The translations under genes and the position numbers were made by a program. Under the pieces are notes generated by a model. It did not search any database and was not told the DNA's origin. It was given only the letters and a program-made list of their open reading frames with translations. From Peptoclostridium sp. (GTDB lineage: Bacteria > Bacillota > Clostridia > Peptostreptococcales > Peptostreptococcaceae), in assembly GCF_009881055.1 (NCBI RefSeq), contig NZ_WXFG01000020.1, positions 49,739 through 113,738 on the forward strand: 64,000 nt of DNA, given 5' to 3'. How positions within the stretch are numbered: the stretch's first letter is position 1; every line of letters begins with the position of its first letter. Positions 1-8,767 of the stretch are shown piece after piece.

Positions 1-652
1 TGTCTATGTTGAAGCTTATCTGCCCGCCCTTTTCAGCCACTTCAATCTCCGGATATTTCATCACATTGTCAGTTGTGGCAGCTACTTCTCTTGCTATTCC
101 AATCATGGAAAGACAGTCCGGCCTGTTTGAAGTTATCTCGAATTCAATTATTGCATCGTTTATTCCAAGGAACTCAAGTGCGTCTTTTCCTACTATGTCG
201 CCTTCTGAGAGCTTGTCCTCCCAGTCAATTATATATATGCCGTTTCTTTTGCATTCTTCTATCATGTGCTCTGATATTCCAAGCTCCTGAGCTGAGCACA
301 GCATGCCTTGCGAAAGCTCTCCCCTTAGCTTGCCTGTCTTTATCTTGAGTCCATCCGCAAGTACCGCCCCGTCAAGCGCAACAGGCACATAGTCGCCTTC
401 ACATACGTTCTTGGCTCCAGTTACTATCTGGAGAATTTCGCTGCCCACGTCAATCTGGCATATTACAAGCTTGTCTGCATTTGGATGCTGCTCTATTCTT
501 TCAATTCTTCCGACAACTACATTTTTAAGCCCTTCTCCAGGCAGCTTTACAGCTTCAACCTTCGAGCCTGTCATAGTCATCATGTCCGCCAATTGCTTCA
601 CATCTGTATCTATATCAACATAATTTCTTATCCACTTTAATGGTGCTAACAT
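1..652 (-). CDS. pheT: Phenylalanyl-tRNA synthetase beta subunit, N-terminal part (truncated by window edge)
   Basis: Charges tRNA-Phe as the beta half of the (alpha-beta)2 synthetase in the cytoplasm. About 217 N-terminal residues are visible. They begin MLAPLKWIRNYVDI, continue into the tRNA-binding OB-fold region (roughly residues 40-150, with HPNADKLVICQIDVG and GAKNVCEGDYVPVAL) and reach the B1-domain signature TSNRPDCLS. The ATG at 652 follows a purine-rich GGAGG-like site and lies 34 nt after the pheS stop, so both form one operon behind the Phe T-box. The rest of the gene lies outside the window. The reading frame is open throughout. Confidence 0.96.
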   Translation of the reverse strand, partial: MLAPLKWIRNYVDIDTDVKQLADMMTMTGSKVEAVKLPGEGLKNVVVGRIERIEQHPNADKLVICQIDVGSEILQIVTGAKNVCEGDYVPVALDGAVLADGLKIKTGKLRGELSQGMLCSAQELGISEHMIEECKRNGIYIIDWEDKLSEGDIVGKDALEFLGINDAIIEFEITSNRPDCLSMIGIAREVAATTDNVMKYPEIEVAEKGGQISFNID

Positions 653-686
653 TTATAACTTCCTCCCTTGGCTTTAATATGGAATC

Positions 687-1715
687 TTAGAACTGGTTCA
701 AGAACCTCATGTCGTTTTCGAAGAGCAGCCTTATGTCGTCTATCTCATATTTGAGCATAGTTGCCCTGTCGACGCCCATGCCGAATGCAAAGCCGCTGTA
801 TTCCTCTGGGTCTATGCCGCAGTTTCTGAGTACATTCGGGTGAACCATTCCGGCCCCAAGTATTTCAATCCAGCCTTCGCCCTTGCACATTGAGCATCCC
901 TTGCCGCCGCATTTGAAGCATGTAACGTCTACCTCCGCACTTGGCTCTGTAAATGGAAAGTTGTGAGGCCTGAACTTGATTTTTGTGCCCGGTCCGAAGA
1001 AGAGCTCTGCAAAAGCCTGAAGTGTTCCCTTAAGCTCAGCCATAGTTACGTTCTTGTCTACAACAAGTCCCTCTAGCTGGTGGAACATTGGTGAGTGTGT
1101 AGCATCAGGAGTGTCCGATCTGAAGCACCTTCCCGGAGATATTATCCTTATAGGCGGCTTCATTACCTGCATGGTCCTTACCTGCACCGGTGATGTCTGT
1201 GTCCTGAGCAGCATGTTCTCGTCGAAATAGAACGTATCACTCATGTCCCTTGAAGGGTGGTTCTTAGGAGCGTTGAGAGCGTCGAAATTGTTGTATACAG
1301 TCTCTATTTCCGGGCCTTCAGCCACCTTGAAGCCCATGCCTGTGAATATATACTTGAGCTCGTCGAAAACCTGAGTTATAGGGTGCCTTCTGCCTATCCT
1401 TATCTGCTTTGATGGCATTGTAACGTCAATAGTTTCTGCCGAGAGTTTCACTAACTTTTCCGCATTTTTAAGCTCGCTTTTTTTTGCTGCTATGAGCTCC
1501 TCCAGCTCTTCTCTGACCTCGTTGGCAATCTTTCCTATCAGGGGTCTTTCTTCATCCGAGAGGTCCTTCATTCCCTTAAGTACAGCAGTTATTTCTCCTT
1601 TCTTGCCCAGAGCGTTTATCCTTATGCTCTCCACTTCTTCGATGCTTACGCAGCCCTTTATGCTGGAAGCCAATTCTTCCTTAAGTGCCAATAGTTTTTC
1701 CTTCAATTTATTCAC
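687..1715 (-). CDS. pheS: Phenylalanyl-tRNA synthetase alpha subunit
   Basis: Catalytic class II subunit (342 aa, normal length) that forms Phe-AMP and charges tRNA-Phe together with PheT. The N-terminal ~90 residues form the usual coiled-coil arm. The catalytic core holds HPSRDMSDTFYF (about residues 153-164), motif 2 around CFRSDTPDATHSPMFHQ, a CxxC-rich insert (CFKCGGKGCSMC) typical of bacterial PheS, and motif 3 in GFAFGMGVDRATML near the C terminus. It is first in the pheS-pheT operon and sits directly downstream of a T-box leader, so it is probably induced by uncharged tRNA-Phe. Confidence 0.98.
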   Translation of the reverse strand: MNKLKEKLLALKEELASSIKGCVSIEEVESIRINALGKKGEITAVLKGMKDLSDEERPLIGKIANEVREELEELIAAKKSELKNAEKLVKLSAETIDVTMPSKQIRIGRRHPITQVFDELKYIFTGMGFKVAEGPEIETVYNNFDALNAPKNHPSRDMSDTFYFDENMLLRTQTSPVQVRTMQVMKPPIRIISPGRCFRSDTPDATHSPMFHQLEGLVVDKNVTMAELKGTLQAFAELFFGPGTKIKFRPHNFPFTEPSAEVDVTCFKCGGKGCSMCKGEGWIEILGAGMVHPNVLRNCGIDPEEYSGFAFGMGVDRATMLKYEIDDIRLLFENDMRFLNQF

Positions 1716-1744
1716 CCTTTCGCAGTATTTTATGCGTATTCAAA

Positions 1745-1995
1745 TAAAAAAACCCTTCATCTCAATTTAGAGACGAAAGGCTTATGTTCTTCGCGGTACC
1801 ACTCTAATAGCCTCGATGCAACTTCTTCCATCAGGGCCACTCCTGCGGGCATAACGCGCACCCCACGCCAAGGCCTACTGAATTTTCAGCCTTGATGCTC
1901 AAAAGCGAACTTCACCAATGCTTTTTGGGAGTGCTTACAGCCTGTGGCAGCTCCTCTCTTATTCAAAAACACATTGGATACTCTCTTTTTCATGG
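1745..1995 (-). promoter_or_regulatory. T-box riboswitch of pheST
   Basis: Read on the minus strand, the region has the hallmark antiterminator sequence AGAGTGGTACCGCGA (complement of 1791-1805), followed by a terminator hairpin (about 1748-1783) and a T-run. The upstream ~190 nt would form Stem I and the linker helices. The regulated gene predicts a Phe (UUC) specifier. A TTC in GAAAATTCAG (around 1875-1890) is one candidate; another TTC occurs nearby, so the specifier is not certain. Uncharged tRNA-Phe should stabilise the antiterminator. Confidence 0.92.
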
Positions 1996-2038
1996 CATTT
2001 ATTTTATCAATTTCTTGTAATTATAACATATAGAATTT

Positions 2039-2842
2039 TTATTTACAATATATGAATCCTGCTATCCTGTACATTAGGATTCCAGCTGCAACAGCAGCAT
2101 TGAGCGACTCGGCGCTACCATATATGGGTATTTTAACATGAACGTCGGACTCCTTCAGTATCCAGTCCTCTATCCCGCTGCCCTCATTGCCTATTACAAG
2201 TGCCGTCTTTTTCTTAAACTCTATTTCATCATAGTATGTATCCGTCTCCAGCATGCTCGAAACCAATTCAAAGCCGCTTTGCCTGATGAATTTCAATGTC
2301 GCTTCGCTCTCGTCAGCAAGCAACAGCTTCATATTGAATATAGAGCCCATTGTAGACCTGAGCACCTTTGAGCTGTATGGATCTGTGCAGCCCTTGAGCA
2401 TCACAACAGCGTCCACACCTGCCGCATCAGCAGTCCTTATAATCGTCCCCATGTTGCCCGGATCCTGTATACGATCGAGCACGAGAATGAAGTTTGCATT
2501 TGGCAGCTGGGATTCGAGATCATGCTCATTCAACCTGACAACCGCAATTATCCCCTGGGAATGCTGCGTGTCAGAAAGCTCATCGAGCAACGGTCTTGCC
2601 ACTTTGAAAATGCGCACCCCTGCTCCACTCAGTTTCAGGAGAAGCTGCTCATGCTCTTCACTCCTGAGATATTCCTCTGTGAACATTACAGTTTCAACCT
2701 CAGCTTCAACCTCGAGCGCCTGCTTTATTATCCTGTGTCCCTCGACTATGAATTTTTTTTCCAGATTTCTATGCTTCTTCTTGAGAAGTGATTTTACGTA
2801 TTTGAACCTTTCGTTGTCCTTGCTCTTTATCTCGATGTACAT
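2039..2842 (-). CDS. TrmH/SpoU-family RNA 2'-O-methyltransferase
   Basis: Transfers a methyl group from SAM to a ribose 2'-OH of rRNA or tRNA. At 267 aa it has the family's typical layout: an N-terminal L30e-like substrate-binding region (about 1-100), then the trefoil-knot SPOUT domain with motif 1 LDRIQDPGNMGTIIRTAD, motif 2 LVIGNEGSGI and motif 3 IPIYGSAESLNAAVAAGI. Similar Firmicute proteins near pheST are annotated as 23S rRNA methyltransferases; the exact target cannot be read from sequence. It abuts ktrA: the ktrA stop and this start are adjacent at 2842/2843, which suggests cotranscription. Confidence 0.92.
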   Translation of the reverse strand: MYIEIKSKDNERFKYVKSLLKKKHRNLEKKFIVEGHRIIKQALEVEAEVETVMFTEEYLRSEEHEQLLLKLSGAGVRIFKVARPLLDELSDTQHSQGIIAVVRLNEHDLESQLPNANFILVLDRIQDPGNMGTIIRTADAAGVDAVVMLKGCTDPYSSKVLRSTMGSIFNMKLLLADESEATLKFIRQSGFELVSSMLETDTYYDEIEFKKKTALVIGNEGSGIEDWILKESDVHVKIPIYGSAESLNAAVAAGILMYRIAGFIYCK

Positions 2843-3496
2843 CTACTCCATAGCCTCTATCTTGTTTATGACTTCGCTCCTGCCTACTACTACCAGAATG
2901 TCCTCGCCATTGAGAATCTTATCAGCTGGCGGTGATATGGTTATGCCATTAGGATGCTTTACTGCCATTACGTTTATGCCGAGCTTGGCTCTAAGGTCCA
3001 GATCCTTCATTGATTTTCCAACCCATGCCCTTGGAGATACTATTTCCACTATAGAGAAGTCCGGGGACAGCTCAATATACTCCAGTACGTTCTGCGAAAC
3101 CAGGTTGTGGGCAACCTTAACTCCCATGTCCCTTTCAGGAAAAACAACCTTGTCGGCTCCAATCTTGTAGAGTACCTTTGCCTGCATCTCGTTTTGAGCC
3201 TTGCAAAGCACATATTTGACTCCAAGCTCCTTAGCCATGAGCGTAGCCATTATTGATGACTGTATATCCGAGCCTATGCTTACTACGGCCGTGTCGAAAT
3301 TCCTAATGCCAAGCGACTTAAGAGTCTTCTCATCAGTGGCGTCGGCCTGGACTGCATACGTTACAAAGTCAGATATGTTTTGAATCCTCTCCTCGCTTCT
3401 GTCAACCACCATAACTTCCTGCCCTAGCGCATAGAGCGTCCTGGCTAATGATGCTCCAAATCTTCCGCACCCTATTACTGCAAACTGCCTTTTCAT
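2843..3496 (-). CDS. ktrA: Ktr/Trk K+ uptake regulatory subunit (RCK protein)
   Basis: Cytoplasmic gating ring of a K+ channel-like importer. The 217-aa protein opens with a Rossmann RCK_N domain (VIGCGRFGASLARTL, with an acidic residue in VVDRSEERI for nucleotide ribose binding), followed from about residue 140 by an RCK_C domain, which in this family binds c-di-AMP. Length matches KtrA (about 220 aa) rather than the duplicated TrkA of proteobacteria. It lies 14 nt downstream of ktrB, so the two form one operon. Confidence 0.93.
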   Translation of the reverse strand: MKRQFAVIGCGRFGASLARTLYALGQEVMVVDRSEERIQNISDFVTYAVQADATDEKTLKSLGIRNFDTAVVSIGSDIQSSIMATLMAKELGVKYVLCKAQNEMQAKVLYKIGADKVVFPERDMGVKVAHNLVSQNVLEYIELSPDFSIVEIVSPRAWVGKSMKDLDLRAKLGINVMAVKHPNGITISPPADKILNGEDILVVVGRSEVINKIEAME

Positions 3497-3510
3497 ACTT
3501 TATCCCCTTT

Positions 3511-4866
3511 CTACCCTACTATAACTTTGCCTTCAGGATATTTTAACAAAGTCTTTTTCTCTCTGCTGGCAAGGGCAATAAGAATAGTAAGCGCTCCAAC
3601 CCTTCCTGCAAACATCGTAAATATGAGCACTAGCTTGCCTATTGACGTAAGGCCTGACGTTATTCCCAATGTTAGCCCCACCGTTCCAAATGCTGACACA
3701 GCTTCAAAGAGTATGTCCAAAAAATCGAATTTTTCAGTAATATTGAGTATCATAGTGACAGTTACTACAAGAGTCATGGCAAGCCCGAAAACCGCCAAAG
3801 ACTTAGTTATAGCGGAATATGGTATGCTTCTCTTGTAAATCTCCACATGCTCCCTGCCCTTTATAAGCGTTATTATCGCGATAACAAGCAACGCGAATGT
3901 AGACGTCTTTATTCCGCCTGCAGTAGATGCCGGCGAGCCTCCTATAAACATGAGTATTATAGTCAAGAATTTGGAGCTGTCAGTCATGGCAGCAAGGTCT
4001 ATGGTGTTAAAGCCCGCTGTCCTTGGACTTACTGACTGGAATAGTGCTCCAAGCACCCTGCCCTTTGCCGACAGTCCGCCTAATGTTGATGGATTGCCAG
4101 CTTCAAATAGAGAAAATAGCGCAAATCCTGCCAATATCAAAACCGCAGTCATTGTCAGCACTATCTTCGTATGGAGTGACAGCCTCTGGGCCTTTCCTTT
4201 TTGGAGAACATCCGCTATAACAGTAAATCCTAGTCCTCCAAGTATTATAAGTGAACATATTGTAAGATTTACTGTAATATTGTCTACATAAGGAGTCAGC
4301 GATCTGCCGTTTCCAACAAGATCAAATCCTGCATTGCAAAATGCCGAAATTGAGTGGAATAATCCATATGCCAGACCTTTTGCAATTCCCTTTTCTGGTA
4401 TGAATACGCTCGAAAGAAGCAGCGCACCTATACCTTCTATTATGAATGTACCTATGAGTATGTGCCTTGTAAGGCGGACGAGTCCTGCAAGATCGTTTTG
4501 GTTGAGAGACTCTTGTATTATCAGTCTCTCACGAAGAGATATCTTCTTGCCTATAAGCATCGAAAAAAGGGTCGCCATGGACATGAAGCCCAGTCCGCCG
4601 ACCTGTATGAGTCCTATTATTACTACTTTTCCAAAATTTGTCCAATATGTACCTGTATCGACAACTACAAGTCCCGTTACGCATGTGGCCGATGTGGCAG
4701 TAAACAGTGCGTTTATGAACCCCACACTCTCACCACTCTTGCTTGCAAAGGGAAGATTTAAAAGCATTGCTCCCACTAGTATAGTCACGGCGAATCCAAC
4801 TACAACTATCTGTGCCGGGGAAAGCGCACTTGCTTTTTTCTCCCTTTTTTTTATTATGCTCGCCAA
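3511..4866 (-). CDS. ktrB: Ktr/Trk K+ transporter membrane subunit
   Basis: Integral membrane K+/Na+-coupled translocation subunit of the SKT superfamily, 451 aa. It shows the four M1-P-M2-like repeats, with selectivity-filter glycines in TSATCVTGLVVVDTG, ISAFCNAGFDLVG, VSPRTAGFNTIDL and VSAFGTVGLTLGI. The N terminus has a short positively charged cytoplasmic stretch (MASIIKKREKK). It is paired with the RCK protein immediately downstream. The 180 nt upstream are AT-rich and carry no recognisable riboswitch. Confidence 0.95.
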   Translation of the reverse strand: MASIIKKREKKASALSPAQIVVVGFAVTILVGAMLLNLPFASKSGESVGFINALFTATSATCVTGLVVVDTGTYWTNFGKVVIIGLIQVGGLGFMSMATLFSMLIGKKISLRERLIIQESLNQNDLAGLVRLTRHILIGTFIIEGIGALLLSSVFIPEKGIAKGLAYGLFHSISAFCNAGFDLVGNGRSLTPYVDNITVNLTICSLIILGGLGFTVIADVLQKGKAQRLSLHTKIVLTMTAVLILAGFALFSLFEAGNPSTLGGLSAKGRVLGALFQSVSPRTAGFNTIDLAAMTDSSKFLTIILMFIGGSPASTAGGIKTSTFALLVIAIITLIKGREHVEIYKRSIPYSAITKSLAVFGLAMTLVVTVTMILNITEKFDFLDILFEAVSAFGTVGLTLGITSGLTSIGKLVLIFTMFAGRVGALTILIALASREKKTLLKYPEGKVIVG

Positions 4867-5000
4867 TTATTTCACCTCTTAATTGTCACAGAGATATTGC
4901 ATCAGATTGAAAATCTCACGATTAAACTTAGTTCAACTTTAAAACGACTTCCCATAATAGATGTTATCACTATACTGTTGTATTTACCACAATTTAATAA

Positions 5001-5036
5001 ATAAAAAACAAGCCCCCGTTTTGTTTAAGAGGCTTG
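5001..5036 (-). terminator. Intrinsic terminator after rplT
   Basis: On the minus strand an AAGCC...GGCTT hairpin (stem ends 5010-5014 and 5031-5035) is followed by TGTTTTTTAT. It sits just past the rplT stop and closes the infC-rpmI-rplT operon. Confidence 0.8.
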
Positions 5037-5046
5037 CATATTTTAT

Positions 5047-5406
5047 TTATGCGTTAAGCTTTTGCTTTGCAGCTTCAACAAGCTGCTTGAATCCTTCTGG
5101 ATCGTGTATAGCCATTTCAGAAAGCATTTTTCTGTTTATGTTAACATCAGCAAGCTTCAGGCCGCTTATGAATCTAGAATACGACATTCCGTTCATTCTT
5201 GTTGCAGCATTTATTCTTGTTATCCAAAGCTTTCTGAAATCTCTTTTCTTAAGCTTTCTGCCTACATAAGCATGTCTAAGCGCCTTAAGTACAAACTCGT
5301 TTGCTGGTCTGAAGAGTTTGCTTCTAGCACCTTTAAATCCTTTTGCAAGCTTTAGTATTTTTTTATGTCTTCTACGAGCGTTAACTCCTCTTTTAACTCT
5401 TGCCAT
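5047..5406 (-). CDS. rplT: 50S ribosomal protein L20
   Basis: Basic 119-aa protein, the normal length, with the characteristic start [19 protein letters not shown] and the conserved [20 protein letters not shown] segment. It binds 23S rRNA early in 50S assembly. In Firmicutes and E. coli L20 also represses its own operon through the leader or intergenic RNA. It follows rpmI by 30 nt. Confidence 0.99.
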   Translation of the reverse strand: MARVKRGVNARRRHKKILKLAKGFKGARSKLFRPANEFVLKALRHAYVGRKLKKRDFRKLWITRINAATRMNGMSYSRFISGLKLADVNINRKMLSEMAIHDPEGFKQLVEAAKQKLNA

Positions 5407-5436
5407 GTCTTTCTCACTCCTTTTTAAAAACTAATA

Positions 5437-5634
5437 TTAAAGATAAGGTAATAGAACAGCTATTCTCTTCATGTCGCCGTCGCTTACTATGCCAGCTTTT
5501 CTAAGGTTTCTCTTAGTCTTAGCAGATTTTTTTGTAAGGATATGTCTCTTGAAAGCTTTATTTCTCTTGAGTTTACCAGTTCCTGTCTTTTTAAATCTCT
5601 TAGCTGCTCCTCTATGAGTTTTCATCTTTGGCAT
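5437..5634 (-). CDS. rpmI: 50S ribosomal protein L35
   Basis: 65-aa basic protein beginning [20 protein letters not shown], diagnostic for L35. It is the middle gene of the conserved infC-rpmI-rplT operon, 24 nt after infC and 30 nt before rplT. Component of the large ribosomal subunit. Confidence 0.99.
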   Translation of the reverse strand: MPKMKTHRGAAKRFKKTGTGKLKRNKAFKRHILTKKSAKTKRNLRKAGIVSDGDMKRIAVLLPYL

Positions 5635-5658
5635 GCTAATTTCCTCCTCTCAATTGTC

Positions 5659-6171
5659 TTACTGATTTTTTGGTTCAAGCACTGCAACCAGATTATTTCC
5701 TTCAAATTTTGGCTTACTTTCATAAACACCAAAATCAGATAGCATTTCAGCAAATTTCTCAACTATTTCCATACCATGCTCTCTATGGCCAAGCTCTCTT
5801 CCTCTGAACCTAACAACAACCTTCACCTTATCACCCTTTTCAAGGAACTTGGCGGCCATCTTAGCCTTGGTTTCAAGATCGTGCCCTTCAATTCTCGGTC
5901 TGAGTCTTATTTCCTTAACTGTTATAATCTTCTGATGCTTCTTAGATTCTTTCTCTTTCTTAGCAAGCTCGTATTTATACTTGCCGTAATCAATAAGCTT
6001 ACAAACCGGAGGCTTCGCTCCAGGCGCGACTTTTACAAGATCCAGATTCTTTTCGCTTGCAATTCTCTGTGCCTCTTTTGTTGCCACTATGCCTAGTTGC
6101 TCGCCAGTTTCAGATATGAGCCTTACTTCCTTTTCTCTTATCTGTTCATTGATTTGTAGATCCTTGATAAT
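5659..6171 (-). CDS. infC: Translation initiation factor IF-3, probable AUU start
   Basis: IF-3 binds the 30S subunit and proofreads start codon and initiator tRNA. N-domain (DLQINEQIREKEVRLI), lysine-rich linker and C-domain (VKEIRLRPRIEGHDLETK...VVVRFRGRELGH) are complete, giving about 170 aa. Start choice: a GTG exists at 6177, but the only Shine-Dalgarno-like run (CGGGGG, 6177-6182) overlaps it. That run sits about 5 nt before an in-frame ATT at 6171, and family N termini begin near this point. AUU starts are known for infC and let IF-3 autoregulate its synthesis. It is first gene of the operon behind the leader. Confidence 0.93.
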   Translation of the reverse strand: MIKDLQINEQIREKEVRLISETGEQLGIVATKEAQRIASEKNLDLVKVAPGAKPPVCKLIDYGKYKYELAKKEKESKKHQKIITVKEIRLRPRIEGHDLETKAKMAAKFLEKGDKVKVVVRFRGRELGHREHGMEIVEKFAEMLSDFGVYESKPKFEGNNLVAVLEPKNQ

Positions 6172-6177
6172 GAACAC

Positions 6178-6362
6178 CCCCGATTTTCAATATATATCCA
6201 TGAAATATAAAAGCGGATAGCAAAAGCTATCCGCATATACACAAAATTCAACCATTGCAGCAATCACATGATACCGCAGGCAAAATAATCCAAGCTTGTG
6301 TATTAACCCTGCTGCCCTTGGTGCAAGGTGAGAAGCGGAAGCTCCTACTTTGTTTTTCAACA
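6178..6362 (-). promoter_or_regulatory. infC-rpmI-rplT leader (L20-leader-like) with terminator
   Basis: The minus-strand leader is about 180 nt and structured. It begins with GTAGGAGCTTCCGCTTCTCA and contains a GCAGCAGG segment. It ends with a strong hairpin, GCGGATAGC-tttt-GCTATCCGC (6211-6232 region), followed by TTTTATATTTC, which would work as an intrinsic terminator. Position before infC and overall plan match the Firmicute L20 leader (Rfam RF00558 class). I assign it from context and memory of the class, not from an alignment. Confidence 0.65.
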
Positions 6363-6368
6363 TTTATA

Positions 6369-6397
6369 ATCATATCATCATTATCACGCATTGTCAA
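6369..6397 (-). promoter_or_regulatory. Sigma-A-type promoter of infC operon
   Basis: On the minus strand TTGACA (6397-6392) and TATGAT (6374-6369) are separated by exactly 17 nt. Transcription would start near 6362, at the beginning of the leader. Confidence 0.8.
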
Positions 6398-6435
6398 CAC
6401 TTAGTAAACGCAATAATCAAATTAATGCATGTCTT

Positions 6436-8352
6436 CTACTCGTTCATTGTCTTGCTTCTATCCTCTTCCTGAACCATTTCTACGAAGTCTGCAGTTTCCA
6501 TTGCTCCAAGCTCACCCTTGTCTCTTGAACGTACGGACACATTGCCAGATTCAGCTTCCTTCTCACCTACGATAAGCATGTACGGCACCTTTTCAAGCTG
6601 CGCCTCTCTAATTTTGTAGCCTATCTTTTCAGCCCTGCTATCTATCTCTACTCTTATGCCTTGTGCAAACATGTCATCACGAAGCTTTTGGGCGTATTCC
6701 ATGAACTTGTCTGATATAGGAAGTATCTTTACCTGAACAGGAGCTATCCATACAGGGAATTTGCCTGCAAAGTGCTCTATCAGTATACCAATGAATCTTT
6801 CGATGCTTCCGAAGGCAACCCTGTGTATCATTACAGGCCTGTGCTTTTCGCCGTCGCTTCCCACGTATGTCAGGTCGAATCTTTGAGGAAGCTGCATGTC
6901 GAGCTGTATTGTGCCACACTGCCATGTTCTGCCTATGCAATCCTGAAGGTGAAAATCTATCTTAGGCCCATAGAAGGCGCCGTCTCCCGCGTTGAGCTTG
7001 TATTCAAGCCCCATTTCCTCAAGGGCTTCCCTGAGGCCGTTTTCTGCGATTTCCCACTCCTCGTCTGTTCCCATGGAGTCCTCAGGTCTTGTTGAAAGCT
7101 CCACATGGTATTTGAAGCCGAAAGTCTTATAAATATCGTCTATTAATTTTGCAACGCCCTTTATCTCGTCCTTTATCTGCTCAGGAAGCATAAATATGTG
7201 GGCATCATCCTGAGTGAAAGCTCTTGCCCTCATAAGGCCGTGAAGCGCTCCTGAAAGCTCGTGTCTATGGACCCTGCCTATCTCGCCTACTCTTATTGGG
7301 AAGTCCCTGTATGAATGCATCCTAGACTTGTATTCAATCATTCCGCCAGGGCAGTTCATAGGTTTTATGGCGTAATCCTCTTCGTCTATGCTTAGAGTGT
7401 ACATATTCTCCTTGTAGTGGTACCAGTGCCCTGAAGTTTCCCATAGAGTCTTGCTGAGTATCATAGGAGTCTCTATCTCTACATAGCCTGCTTTTCTGTG
7501 CATTTCTCTCCAGTATTCCAGCAGCTTGTTTTTAAGCACAGTGCCTTTTGGAAGGAAGAACGGGAAGCCCGGTCCAAGCTCTGAAATCATGAACAGGTCA
7601 AGTTCCTTGCCGAGCTTTCTGTGGTCTCTCTTTTTCGCCTCCTCAAGCATGTTGAGGTAGTCGTCGAGGTCTTTTTTCTTCTCAAAGGATGTTCCGTATA
7701 TTCTCTGGAGCATCTTGTTTTTCTCGTCGCCTCTCCAGTATGCTCCGGCAATGCTAAGCAACTTGAATGCCTTTACTTTTTTAGTGGAAGGAAGGTGCGG
7801 TCCTCTGCAAAGGTCTACAAACTCGCCCTGCTTGTAGAAAGAAATTACAGAGTCTTCAGGAAGGTCTCTTATAAGCTCAACCTTGTAGTCCTCGCCCATT
7901 TCCTGCATAAGCTTTATGGCTTCGTCTCTCGGAAGCGAATAGCTTTCTATCTTAAGGTCTTCCTTTGTAATCTTTTTCATCTCGGCTTCTATTTTTTCAA
8001 GTATCTCAGGAGTCACTCTCTCCTCAAGGTCTATGTCGTAGTAGAAACCACTTTCTATTGCTGGCCCTATGGCAAGCTTTGCATTCGGATACAGCCTTTT
8101 AACCGCCTGCGCAAGAATGTGCGAACTTGTGTGCCTAAATATCTCCTTGCCTTCTTCATCGTCAAACATAAGGAAATTGACTTTTGCGTCCTCTTCAAGC
8201 TTGAAGTCTATGCCGACTTCTTTTCCGTTGACCTCGCCTGCTATTACATTCCTTGCAAAGCCTTCGCTTATGGATACTGCAATTTCATATAGTGATGTGC
8301 CTTTTTCAAACTCCTTAACAGACCCATCTTTTAAAATGACATTTATGCCCAT
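6436..8352 (-). CDS. thrS: Threonyl-tRNA synthetase
   Basis: Class II synthetase of 638 aa. Domains in order: TGS (INVILKDGSVKEFEKGTS), N2 editing domain with HTSSHILAQAVKRLYP and the Cys/His site in FVDLCRGPHLPST, catalytic core with motif 2 (RVHRHELSGALHGLMRARAF) and Zn ligands in NCPGG and HR, and the C-terminal anticodon-binding domain (WIAPVQVKILPI). The ATG at 8352 follows GGAGG-type purines; the open frame upstream runs into the T-box and is not coding. It is a single-gene unit with its own T-box and promoter. Confidence 0.97.
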   Translation of the reverse strand: MGINVILKDGSVKEFEKGTSLYEIAVSISEGFARNVIAGEVNGKEVGIDFKLEEDAKVNFLMFDDEEGKEIFRHTSSHILAQAVKRLYPNAKLAIGPAIESGFYYDIDLEERVTPEILEKIEAEMKKITKEDLKIESYSLPRDEAIKLMQEMGEDYKVELIRDLPEDSVISFYKQGEFVDLCRGPHLPSTKKVKAFKLLSIAGAYWRGDEKNKMLQRIYGTSFEKKKDLDDYLNMLEEAKKRDHRKLGKELDLFMISELGPGFPFFLPKGTVLKNKLLEYWREMHRKAGYVEIETPMILSKTLWETSGHWYHYKENMYTLSIDEEDYAIKPMNCPGGMIEYKSRMHSYRDFPIRVGEIGRVHRHELSGALHGLMRARAFTQDDAHIFMLPEQIKDEIKGVAKLIDDIYKTFGFKYHVELSTRPEDSMGTDEEWEIAENGLREALEEMGLEYKLNAGDGAFYGPKIDFHLQDCIGRTWQCGTIQLDMQLPQRFDLTYVGSDGEKHRPVMIHRVAFGSIERFIGILIEHFAGKFPVWIAPVQVKILPISDKFMEYAQKLRDDMFAQGIRVEIDSRAEKIGYKIREAQLEKVPYMLIVGEKEAESGNVSVRSRDKGELGAMETADFVEMVQEEDRSKTMNE

Positions 8353-8392
8353 GCTATTACCTCCCAATATATATTTATTGACAATTTTCCGA

Positions 8393-8650
8393 AAACAAAA
8401 AAACCCTTGTCCTAAAAATGCATAGGACGAGGGTTCTACTCGCGGTTCCACCTAATTTGACCGCCAATTGCGGCCATCTCTTTGCCCTTTAACGCTGGCT
8501 TGCGAAGACACTTTCTCATTGGTACTGGTGTCCCTGCTCCAAGGTAGTTTTCAAGCGTCCATAACTAAAGGTGCTTTCAGCCGGTGACACCTTCTCTCTT
8601 TTGACTGGGAACGTTCTACTCTTCCTCTTCAAAGCAGTAGCTTTTTGGAT
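8393..8650 (-). promoter_or_regulatory. T-box riboswitch of thrS
   Basis: The minus-strand antiterminator motif is AGGTGGAACCGCG (in 8436-8457). It is followed by a terminator with arms complementary around CCCTCGTCCTA/TAGGACAAGGG and a T7 run (8396-8435). The preceding ~190 nt form the Stem I region. ACC or ACT in GAAAACTACCTTGG is the likely Thr specifier region, but I cannot fix it without folding. Confidence 0.92.
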
Positions 8651-8665
8651 TTCTATATTAAAGTA

Positions 8666-8694
8666 AATATATAATCAAATGCAGATTTTGTCAA
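8666..8694 (-). promoter_or_regulatory. Sigma-A-type promoter of thrS
   Basis: Minus strand TTGACA (8694-8689), a 17-nt spacer, then TATATT (8671-8666), immediately upstream of the T-box leader. Confidence 0.8.
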
Positions 8695-8767
8695 GCCATC
8701 TTTTTTTGGTTTAATTTAAAGTTTTGGGTATAGTTATCATATAAAATGCATGTTTGGGGTGAAGGTA

